Origin: Deltaproteobacteria bacterium
Lineage (GTDB): Bacteria; Myxococcota; Myxococcia; Myxococcales; 40CM-4-68-19
Assembly: GCA_005879095.1 (NCBI GenBank)
Contig: VBLM01000177.1
Span: 1-5,484 of the forward strand
DNA: 5,484 nucleotides
Direction of reading: 5' to 3'
Position 1 is the stretch's first letter. Each line of letters starts with the position of its first letter. Position numbers and translations under genes: made by a program. The notes below the pieces were generated by a model. The model saw only the letters and a program-made list of their open reading frames with translations, ran no database searches and was not told where the DNA came from. Positions 1 through 5,484 of this stretch are shown here, piece by piece.

Positions 1-768
1 CATCTGGTGTGGCAGCGAGAAGTTTTCGCCGATCTGCACCGGAGTCTTCACCGCTCCCGCGACTTCCGCGCAGCCTCGCCAGTCGTCATGGCGGATGGGT
101 CCTTCGAGCCAGTGGACCCCTTCGCCGTCGAGGGCGCGGCCGCGAACGATCGCTTCGTCGCGCGTGAGCGCCTGGTTGTAGTCGACCATCAACCTGACCG
201 CGTCGGGCAGACGTTTGCGGACCGCTCGCACGACGTTCAGGTCCTCGTCCACCGTCGGGTGTCCGAGGCGCAGCTTCACGCCGGTGAACCCGCTCTCGAG
301 CAGCTCTTCCGCTTCGTCCGCCGCCGATTCGGGCGAGTGCTGCAGTCCCAGTCCGCTGCTGTTGTAGGCGCGGACGGGTTTCGGCGCGCCGCCGAGCAGC
401 GTCGCCAGCGGCTCGCCCTTGGCCGCCGCGAGCGCGTCCCAGCAGGCGATGTCAAACGCGGACATCGCCATGCGCACCACGCCCTGCACGCCGATGAGCG
501 TGAAGCGCTTCGCGAGGGCGGACCAGAGCTTCGCCGGCTCGATGCGCGCGCCCTTCGTCAGGCGCTCGATCTCACCGAGCATCGCCGAGATGCCCGGCGC
601 GGCCGCGCGCAGGTAGCAGAAGAGGTACGAGCGCCCGATCACGCCTTCTTCCGTCTGCAGATCGACGAGCAGCAGCGGCGCGCTCGGCACGGCCGCCGCG
701 CTGGTGCCGAGGGGCCGCTTCATCGGGACTTCGACAGGGACCGCGCGGACAGCGCGGACGGTCAGCAT
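1..768 (-). CDS. Mandelate racemase/muconate lactonizing enzyme family protein (enolase superfamily), 3' end cut by window
   Basis: The first 256 residues of a cytosolic, Mg2+-dependent TIM-barrel enzyme; its family abstracts the proton alpha to a carboxylate to racemise or dehydrate hydroxy acids. The N-terminal capping domain (about 1-130) closely resembles Pseudomonas putida mandelate racemase as I recall it, including GRSYLF near 45-50 and AKRFTLIG near 86-93. The barrel follows. Metal ligands are visible as D196 (MVDYNQ), E222 (WLEGP) and E248 (QIGEN). The catalytic KxK strand reads K165-L-R167, so the second Lys, the S-specific base in mandelate racemase, is Arg. The His/Asp pair on later strands would lie beyond the window. 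The ATG at 768 was chosen because MLTVRAVRAVPVEVP matches the family N-terminus; no strong ribosome binding site is visible. It is divergent from the PilZ gene. Superfamily is secure; substrate is not, and an acid-sugar dehydratase remains possible. Confidence 0.9.
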   Translation of the reverse strand, partial: MLTVRAVRAVPVEVPMKRPLGTSAAAVPSAPLLLVDLQTEEGVIGRSYLFCYLRAAAPGISAMLGEIERLTKGARIEPAKLWSALAKRFTLIGVQGVVRMAMSAFDIACWDALAAAKGEPLATLLGGAPKPVRAYNSSGLGLQHSPESAADEAEELLESGFTGVKLRLGHPTVDEDLNVVRAVRKRLPDAVRLMVDYNQALTRDEAIVRGRALDGEGVHWLEGPIRHDDWRGCAEVAGAVKTPVQIGENFSLPHQM

Positions 769-923
769 CGCGCGGATGATACCCGGATTGTCCTGTGCAG
801 GCGTCGTCGACGCGTGGGGCTGGAGACCTGGCCCTGGCGGCTCAGATGCGAGCCTTGCCGGTCGCCGCAATATTTGACCCACCGTCTCGACGTGCTCTCC
901 TTATGCCTCTCGAGGTGATTCGG
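769..923. promoter_or_regulatory. Divergent intergenic region between the racemase-like and PilZ genes
   Basis: This 155-base gap separates two divergent starts, so promoters for both genes should lie here. The only A+T-rich island is CAATATTTGA at about 868-877, a reasonable place for promoter melting or regulator binding. I cannot assign a convincing -35/-10 pair on either strand. The reading frame of the PilZ gene stays open back to an ATG at 795, but that stretch shows no conserved features and a better start exists at 924. Confidence 0.3.
912..917 (+). promoter_or_regulatory. Ribosome binding site of the PilZ gene (decides the start)
   Basis: GAGGTG lies 6 bases before the ATG at 924. 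Two earlier in-frame ATGs, at 795 and 903, have no comparable purine-rich site at the right distance, so this site favours the start at 924. Confidence 0.55.
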
Positions 924-1556
924 ATGTCGGAGACGTCGCACCAAGACCGACCTGATGCTTCGCCCAAGTTCGTCATCCCGGTGCGGTACGTCTCCGGCGG
1001 CGCGGTCGTGCAGACGACCTCGAGCTCGCTGACCAAGGAGTTGATCCATGTCCGGTCCGTGCGCCCTCCACGAGCCGGACTCGTCATCGACCTGCAGCTC
1101 TACTTTCCGAGCTTCGGCGACGTGGTGCGGAGCACCGCACTCATCGTGGAGACGACGGCAGATCCCGGCTGCGGGTTCTGGGCGGAGCTCGCTGGCGACA
1201 AGCGGAGCCGCGATCGAATCGCGGTATTGCTGACGAAGCACCTGGACATGCGAGACCGAGGTTGCCCGCGATTCCATACGCATCTTCGCGCGAGGATTCT
1301 CAGAGAAGGGCGCAAAGCTGAAGGATACATCACGAACATCAGCCGCAGCGGAGCGTTCGTGAAGGTAGAGTCGCTGCTCCCACCGGCAAGCATCGTCGAT
1401 CTCGACATGACCATTCCGGGAGCGCCGGGACGGGAGACGGCGGTGGGTTGCGTGGTCCACGTAGCCGAGCGTCGCGGCCTCGGCGTTCAGTTCGTCGGCG
1501 GAAGCGATGAATTTCGCTCGCGCCTGGACGAGTACGTGGCTGGACTTGCGGGTTGA
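924..1556 (+). CDS. Two-module PilZ-type protein, degenerate c-di-GMP motif
   Basis: A soluble 210-residue protein with no signal peptide or membrane segment. Residues about 115-207 form a PilZ-like beta-barrel: R116 starts the usual RxxxR region, NISRSG (138-143) matches the D/NxSxxG motif, and GLGVQF (185-190) is the typical last strand. Residues about 15-105 look like a second, divergent PilZ-like barrel without motifs. PilZ domains bind cyclic di-GMP and control motility, polysaccharide synthesis or gene expression. Here the second Arg of RxxxR appears to be H120, with an Arg two residues later, so canonical ligand binding is doubtful. The layout recalls the PilZ paralogues common in myxobacteria (TIGR02266-like), a resemblance I cannot test by search. 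The ATG at 924 was chosen for its GAGGTG ribosome binding site; starts at 795 or 903 would add 43 or 7 residues. Its stop lies 8 bases before the next gene, suggesting co-transcription. Confidence 0.8.
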   Translation: MSETSHQDRPDASPKFVIPVRYVSGGAVVQTTSSSLTKELIHVRSVRPPRAGLVIDLQLYFPSFGDVVRSTALIVETTADPGCGFWAELAGDKRSRDRIAVLLTKHLDMRDRGCPRFHTHLRARILREGRKAEGYITNISRSGAFVKVESLLPPASIVDLDMTIPGAPGRETAVGCVVHVAERRGLGVQFVGGSDEFRSRLDEYVAGLAG

Positions 1557-1564
1557 GAAATTTC

Positions 1565-3175
1565 ATGCGGGTCAGATTGGCCGTGCTCCTCTGCTCCTTC
1601 GCGTTCGCCGGCGTGGCGAAGACGGGGAACCATGCGGAGCTCGTCACCCTCTTCTCCGAGTGGCGCGCATTCCAGCGGCCGCGGCTCGTCGACGGCGTGC
1701 CGGACTACCGCGCCGCCGCGATGGACGCGCAGCGGCGCGAGCTGCCCGCGTGGCAGGCGCGGCTCAGGGAATTCGACCCGTCGGGCTGGCCGGTGGCCCA
1801 GCAGGTCGACTGGCACCTCGTGCGCGCGGAGATGAACGGGCTCGCCTTCGACCACCGGGTGCTCCGCCCCTGGGAGCGCAATCCCGCGTTTTACGTCACG
1901 ATCTATCCGGACGAGAGCGACCAGCCCGCGCGCGAGGGGCCGTTTGCCTGGGGCGGTATCGATCTCTGGAAGTACTCTTTTCCCCTGAGCGCGGAGAAAG
2001 CGGCGGAGCTGGCAGGGCGGCTCGCGGCGATCCCGAAGCTCCTCGCGCAGGCGCGGACCAACCTCACCGGCGACGGTCACGATCTCTGGGTCTACGGCGC
2101 GCGCAGCCTGCGCGATCAGGCCGACGCGCTCGCGGAGCTGCAGGGCAAGGCGGCGGGCCATCCGCAGCTCGTCACGGCTGCCCACGCCGCGCAGGAGGCG
2201 ACCGCCGCGCTCGCGCAGTGGGTGGAGCAGCAGGTGCCGTCGAAGACCGCGCCCTCCGGCATCGGCATCGCCAACTACGACTGGTACCTGGCGAACGTGC
2301 AGCTCCTCCCGTACACGTGGGCGGACGAGGTGACGCTGGTGACGCGCGAACTTGCCCGCGCCCGCGCTTCGCTCGCCCTCGAGGAGCAGAAGAATCGCGC
2401 CTTGCCGCGGCAGGAGCCGATCGACTCGCCCGAGGAGTGGTCGCGCCGGCACGCTGCCGCGATCACCGAGTACATGGCTTTCCTCGAGAGCGCCAAGGTC
2501 CGCGCGCTGCGCGGCTACCTCGAGCCGGCCTTGCGCGCGCACACGGCGCGGTACAGCCCCAAGCGGCCGCTCGAGTTCTTCGCCGAGGTGGACGCGCGCG
2601 ATCCCGAGGTGCTGCTGACCCACGGCTACCACTGGTTCGACCTGGCGCGGATGGAGCGCGAGCCGCACCCGAGCCCGATCCGCCGCGGGCCGCTTCTCTA
2701 CAACATCTTCGACAACCGCACCGAGGGCTTCGCCACCGCCAACGAGGAGCTGATGATGCGGGCCGGGATGTGCGATGCGCGCCCCCGCTCGCGCGAGCTG
2801 GTCTGGATCCTCCTGGCGCAGCGCGGCGCGCGCGCCCTCGCGGAGCTGAAGATGCAGGCGAACCAGCTCACGCTCGAGGAGGCGGCCCGCTTCGCCACTT
2901 CGAACACGCCGCGCGGCTGGCTGCGGATGGGCAACTCGACCGTCTGGTTCGAGCAGCACCTGTATCTCCAGCAGCCGGCGTACGGAACGAGCTACGTGAT
3001 CGGCAAGCTGGAGATCGACAAGCTGATCGCGGCTCGGGCGGCGCAGCTCGGCGACGGGTTCACGCTGCAACGCTTCATGGACGAATTCGACGCGGCCGGC
3101 CTCATCCCGGTGTCCCTGCTGCGCTGGGAGCTGGCCGGCGAGCGCGACGCGGTGCCGGGCGTGCAGCGGCGCTGA
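1565..3175 (+). CDS. DUF885 family exported protein, peptidase-like without canonical metal motif
   Basis: A 536-residue protein starting with a Sec signal peptide: basic MRVR, a hydrophobic core to about residue 17, and probable cleavage around 15-19. C10 is preceded by Leu, so it is not a good lipobox. The mature part is mostly helical and resembles DUF885 proteins, thought to be related to zinc metallopeptidases. Supporting stretches are NYDWYLANVQLLPYT (238-251), TEGFATANEELMMRAG (386-401, matching the family EGWALYxE region), RELVWILLAQR (410-420) and PAYGTSYVIGKLEIDKL (471-487). The usual HExxPGHH-type motif upstream of the EG block is absent; the equivalent region reads THGYHWFD (352-359), keeping H353 and H356. 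It is therefore either a divergent subfamily or a non-peptidase relative. The ATG at 1565 is preceded by a modest GAGA at 1555-1558; a TTG at 1553 would add four residues. It lies just downstream of the PilZ gene and probably shares its transcript. Confidence 0.8.
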   Translation: MRVRLAVLLCSFAFAGVAKTGNHAELVTLFSEWRAFQRPRLVDGVPDYRAAAMDAQRRELPAWQARLREFDPSGWPVAQQVDWHLVRAEMNGLAFDHRVLRPWERNPAFYVTIYPDESDQPAREGPFAWGGIDLWKYSFPLSAEKAAELAGRLAAIPKLLAQARTNLTGDGHDLWVYGARSLRDQADALAELQGKAAGHPQLVTAAHAAQEATAALAQWVEQQVPSKTAPSGIGIANYDWYLANVQLLPYTWADEVTLVTRELARARASLALEEQKNRALPRQEPIDSPEEWSRRHAAAITEYMAFLESAKVRALRGYLEPALRAHTARYSPKRPLEFFAEVDARDPEVLLTHGYHWFDLARMEREPHPSPIRRGPLLYNIFDNRTEGFATANEELMMRAGMCDARPRSRELVWILLAQRGARALAELKMQANQLTLEEAARFATSNTPRGWLRMGNSTVWFEQHLYLQQPAYGTSYVIGKLEIDKLIAARAAQLGDGFTLQRFMDEFDAAGLIPVSLLRWELAGERDAVPGVQRR

Positions 3176-3186
3176 CAGCATTGAAA

Positions 3187-4944
3187 TCATGCGCCGGTCG
3201 GTTTGCGAACCACGTTCCGATCGCGCAGGGGGTCGAGCGCGATGGCGGCCGCCGCGATGCCGACGGCTGCGAGCGTCGCGAGGCCGACGTCCCGTGCCCG
3301 CAGCGCCGCTTCGAACCCCTCCCTGCCCAGCACGTCGTAGCTCAGGAGCAACCCGACCGCCATCAGCGACGCCAAGGCGCCGCGCGCGGACAGCCGCGCT
3401 GCGGCACAGCTGCTCCAGGCCTGCGCGGCGAGCAGGTACAGGCACGGAATGGCGACGAGGTGGGTGGTGTGCCAGCCGAGCGGCGAAAGCGCGGCCGTGA
3501 GGTAGAGCGCGAAAACGAAGGCGAGCTGCTCGGCCCGCCTGCGCTCGCCGGCGGCAGCCTCGCGCAGGATGGGCACCGCGAGCCCGAGCGCCACGAGCGC
3601 GCCGAGCGCGAAGACCGACGGCCAGAACGCCGGCGAGGCCGGCGGCACGAGATAGCTGCAGACGATGGCCGCGAGGCCCTGGTTGCCCGGCTCGCAGAGC
3701 AGGGGCGGAGTCGTTTTCTCGAGCAGCTCGCGCCAGGCATGGAGCTGCGCCGCGCTGCCGGCCAGGCCAAAGCGAGCCACCTCGAGCGCGCTCGCCAGCG
3801 CCAGCCCCACGCCGAAGCCCGCGGCGATCCGCCATCGGCGCCCCGCCGCCACCAACAGTGCGAAGAGCAAGTACGGCGGCTTGAGCAGGCACGCTGTCGC
3901 CCAGAGCAGGCCCGAGAGCCAGGGCCGGCCGTCGCGCAGCCGGAACGCCTGCAGCATCAGCCAAGCGAGGACGGCGTCGCTCTGGCCCAAGGCGAAGAGA
4001 TGGCCGAGGAGCGGCAGCGAAGCGCCGAGGGCGGCGATCTGGGCGAGCCAGCTCCTCTGCACCTGCGCCGCGGCGCTCGTCCAGGCGAGGAACTTGACCA
4101 GCGACAGCACGCTCATCAGCGTCCAGAGGGCACGGGCGATGGGCATCGGCAGCAGCGCGAGCGGGGCGAACACAGCCGCCGCTGCCGGCGCGTACTTGAA
4201 TGGCATGACGCCCGGAAGCGCCGCGTAGACGTCCACTCCGCGGATCCACTGTCCGCCGGCAGCATGGAACGCGCGGAAGTCGGCGCCCGCTTTCACCGCG
4301 AGTCCGTGCAGCGCCAGCGCGGCGCCGAAGCCCGCGGCGATCCGCCATCGGCGCCCCGCCGCCACCAACAGTGCGAAGAGCAAGTACGGCGGCTTGAGCA
4401 GGCACGCTGTCGCCCAGAGCAGGCCCGAGAGCCAGGGCCGGCCGTCGCGCAACCGGAACGCCTGCAGCATCAGCCAAGCGAGGACGGCGTCGCTCTGGCC
4501 CAAGGCGAAGAGATGGCCGAGGAGCGGCAGCGAAGCGCCGAGGGCGGCAATCTGGGCGAGCCAGCTCCTCTGCACCTGCGCCGCGGCGCTCGTCCAGGCG
4601 AGGAACTTGACCAGCGACAGCACGCTCATCAGCGTCCAGAGGGCACGGGCGATGGGCATCGGCAGCAGCGCGAGCGGGGCGAACACAGCCGCCGCTGCCG
4701 GCGCGTACTTGAATGGCATGACGCCCGGAAGCGCCGCGTAGACGTCCACTCCGCGGATCCACTGTCCGCCGGCAGCATGGAACGCGCGGAAGTCGGCGCC
4801 CGCTTTCACCGCGAGTCCGTGCAGCGCCAGCGCGGCCACCAGCGCCGCCGCCAGCCACGCGGGAGCGGGCCGCAGCCGGAGGTCGAGGCGCAGTCGAACG
4901 GCGACCGCGGGCTCGCCGCGGTCCGCGGCGGGCCCGATGGCCAC
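3187..4944 (-). CDS. GT87-type polytopic membrane glycosyltransferase with internal in-frame duplication
   Basis: A hydrophobic 585-residue inner-membrane protein of the GT87 (DUF2029) type. The family uses polyprenyl-phosphate sugars, often mannose, to build glycolipids or polysaccharide. Family-like features are DFRAFHAAG after the first membrane segment (the DF Asp is the likely catalytic acid), GVDVYAALPG, FKYAP, GQSD and LKPPYLLF, then in the C-terminal half GNQGL and LSPLGWHTTH. Residues 37-207 are repeated exactly as 208-378 (171 residues each), so all N-terminal motifs occur twice (DF at 51-52 and 222-223) while the C-terminal half occurs once. Removing one copy gives 414 residues, the ordinary size for this family, so the ancestor was probably normal. 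The start is uncertain: GTG at 4944 was chosen because the first membrane segment follows soon after and AGGGG lies about 10 bases upstream. The frame stays open to an ATG at 5154, but the added residues look non-coding. It converges on the DUF885 gene with 11 bases between stops. Whether the duplicated protein folds or works is unknown. Confidence 0.85.
   Translation of the reverse strand: MAIGPAADRGEPAVAVRLRLDLRLRPAPAWLAAALVAALALHGLAVKAGADFRAFHAAGGQWIRGVDVYAALPGVMPFKYAPAAAAVFAPLALLPMPIARALWTLMSVLSLVKFLAWTSAAAQVQRSWLAQIAALGASLPLLGHLFALGQSDAVLAWLMLQAFRLRDGRPWLSGLLWATACLLKPPYLLFALLVAAGRRWRIAAGFGAALALHGLAVKAGADFRAFHAAGGQWIRGVDVYAALPGVMPFKYAPAAAAVFAPLALLPMPIARALWTLMSVLSLVKFLAWTSAAAQVQRSWLAQIAALGASLPLLGHLFALGQSDAVLAWLMLQAFRLRDGRPWLSGLLWATACLLKPPYLLFALLVAAGRRWRIAAGFGVGLALASALEVARFGLAGSAAQLHAWRELLEKTTPPLLCEPGNQGLAAIVCSYLVPPASPAFWPSVFALGALVALGLAVPILREAAAGERRRAEQLAFVFALYLTAALSPLGWHTTHLVAIPCLYLLAAQAWSSCAAARLSARGALASLMAVGLLLSYDVLGREGFEAALRARDVGLATLAAVGIAAAAIALDPLRDRNVVRKPTGA
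3811..4323. repeat. 513-bp tandem duplication, copy A (encodes glycosyltransferase residues 208-378)
   Basis: This block matches the adjacent block at 4324-4836 at 511 of 513 positions by eye. The differences are G3939 versus A4452 and G4036 versus A4549. In the minus-strand gene these are CTG/TTG (Leu) and ATC/ATT (Ile), so both are silent. The unit is exactly 171 codons, so the reading frame is kept. Confidence 0.97.
4324..4836. repeat. 513-bp tandem duplication, copy B (encodes glycosyltransferase residues 37-207)
   Basis: This is the partner of 3811-4323, directly abutting it head to tail with no spacer. The 10-mer CAGCGCCAGC occurs in register just left of copy A (3796-3805), near the end of copy A (4309-4318) and near the end of copy B (4822-4831). 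Identity stops at 4836/4837 on the right and at 3810/3811 on the left, apart from that short shared stretch. Confidence 0.97.
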
Positions 4945-5313
4945 GAGCAGCGCGCCCCTGTTCTGACGCGTGCGCGCGCGCGGCACTGCCTCGCCTGACG
5001 TGGGACGCGCGGAGCGGGTCCTCGGCCACGCCATGCTGATCGCGAATTTCCGCACGCGGCAGGTGCTGCATCGGCTGGGCCATCCGCTCATCTCGGCGAA
5101 ATTGCTCGATCTCGCCGGCCCGCGACCCGCGCTGGACCAAGGCATCCCTGTCATGACGTCCCGTCCAATCCCGGGGGCTCGTCGGACACTTGCCGAACGC
5201 TCGTCGGATGCTCTGATTCATGGCAGATGAGTCGTGGTCAGCATCGCCATCGCGGGCCCGCATTGTCACGACCCTCCGCCTTCGTGGCGCAATCATACCG
5301 TCGGGCGGACCGG
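4945..5313. other. Divergent intergenic region with no confidently called gene
   Basis: This stretch lies between the divergent glycosyltransferase and PAS gene starts and should hold both promoters, though I see no convincing -35/-10 pair. It contains an alternating purine-pyrimidine tract (4966-4982), a 10-mer GCTCGTCGGA repeated at 5177-5186 and 5199-5208 (22-base period), and an open plus-strand frame from GTG 4970 or ATG 5033 to the TGA at 5228-5230. That frame encodes at most 86 residues. Its first part (about 4970-5135) has GC-rich third positions and a plausible residue mix (for example HRLGHPLISAKLLDLAG), but there is no ribosome binding site and I recognise no family. It could be a small gene, a gene remnant or chance. 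Confidence 0.5.
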
Positions 5314-5484
5314 ATGCCTGTGGCACGATCGGCCGAGGAGGCCGCCGCATGGCGGCTGCTCGACGCCGTCTGGGACGTGCCGCTCGGGCTGGGCTTGTGC
5401 GACGCGCAGCCGCGCTTCGTGCGCGTGAACGACGCGCTGGCCAGGTTCGACGGCCTTGCCGTGCCGGCGCACTACCGGGACGAC
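5314..5484 (+). CDS. PAS-domain sensory protein, N-terminus only (cut by window)
   Basis: 57 residues are visible and the frame is open at the right edge. After a short helical leader (SAEEAAAWRLLDAVWD, 6-21), residues about 22-57 read as the start of a PAS fold: LGLGLCDAQPRFVRVNDALA followed by FDGL, the common pattern in which Asp precedes the first strands and RxVxxNxAxA leads into a Gly turn. In bacteria such domains usually sit at the front of sensor histidine kinases, diguanylate cyclases or sigma-54 activators; the output module is outside the window. No membrane segment is seen so far, so sensing may be cytosolic. The ATG at 5314 was chosen; GTG at 5320 or 5284 are alternatives, and none has a strong ribosome binding site. 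The gene is divergent from the glycosyltransferase, with no shown functional link. Confidence 0.75.
   Translation, partial: MPVARSAEEAAAWRLLDAVWDVPLGLGLCDAQPRFVRVNDALARFDGLAVPAHYRDD

Noticed and set aside
7..918. Plus-strand open frame of about 303 codons at the left edge
   Set aside because: It is antisense to the racemase-like gene, which shows clear family motifs; the plus-strand product is Arg-rich and unrecognisable.
762..1460. Minus-strand open frame opposite the PilZ gene
   Set aside because: The product is Arg/His/Ser-rich with no domain, while the opposite strand encodes a recognisable PilZ barrel with a ribosome binding site.
3176..3211. Possible bidirectional terminator between the convergent DUF885 and glycosyltransferase genes
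   Set aside because: Only 11 bases separate the stops. The nearby GGTTTGCGAACC has just a 4-bp stem, lies inside the glycosyltransferase coding region and has no T-tract.
3811..4836. Tandem 513-bp blocks as a transposon, integron cassette or CRISPR-like array
   Set aside because: There are only two copies with no spacer, no terminal inverted repeats and no mobility gene, and both are coding sequence of one gene.
1507..4998. Very long plus-strand open frame (about 1163 codons)
   Set aside because: It overlaps the DUF885 gene in another frame and runs antisense to the glycosyltransferase. The internal protein repeat merely reflects the DNA duplication.
5263..5298. Candidate sigma-70 promoter before the PAS gene (TTGTCA with AT-containing bases near 5290-5298)
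   Set aside because: The spacing to any -10-like hexamer is 21 bases or more, outside the usual 16-18 range, and the -10 match is poor.
1487..5350. Very long minus-strand open frame (about 1287 codons) spanning several genes
   Set aside because: It is antisense to the DUF885 gene and out of frame with the glycosyltransferase. Its Arg/Ala/Gly-rich product has no recognisable domain; long spurious frames are expected in GC-rich DNA, and the tandem repeat duplicates the stop-free stretch.

Overview
The window is GC-rich chromosomal DNA with strongly GC-biased third codon positions. It holds five protein-coding genes and no RNA gene, CRISPR array, insertion sequence or phage gene that I can recognise. 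A two-module PilZ-type protein, a DUF885-like exported protein, a GT87-type membrane glycosyltransferase and a PAS-domain protein together suggest a free-living, GC-rich proteobacterium-like organism. The PilZ protein resembles the paralogous family abundant in myxobacteria, so Myxococcota or a relative is my best guess, held with low confidence.

Layout. Minus strand 768-1: the first 256 residues of a mandelate racemase-like enolase-superfamily enzyme, cut by the window edge. Plus strand 924-1556: a 210-residue PilZ-type protein, followed 8 bases later (1565-3175) by a 536-residue secreted protein of the DUF885 type. These two probably share a transcript. Minus strand 4944-3187: a polytopic GT87-type glycosyltransferase that converges on the DUF885 gene with only 11 bases between the stop codons. 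The interval 4945-5313 has no confidently called gene. Plus strand 5314-5484: the N-terminus of a PAS-domain protein, cut by the right edge.

The most striking feature is in the glycosyltransferase gene. A 513-base segment (exactly 171 codons) is present twice, head to tail and in frame, with two differences, both silent. The duplicated block is the conserved N-terminal half of the enzyme, including the acidic DF motif after the first membrane segment, so the predicted protein carries two N-terminal halves and one C-terminal half. Either this is a recent natural duplication giving an oversized membrane enzyme, or it is an assembly artefact; read data would decide.

Functional links between the genes are weak. 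The PilZ/DUF885 pair is the only likely operon. Two genes lack hallmark residues of their families: the PilZ protein has a broken RxxxR motif, and the DUF885-like protein has no canonical HExxPGHH-type metal motif. The racemase-like enzyme has Arg where mandelate racemase has its second catalytic Lys. I found no convincing evidence for a multi-gene novel defence or mobile system here.
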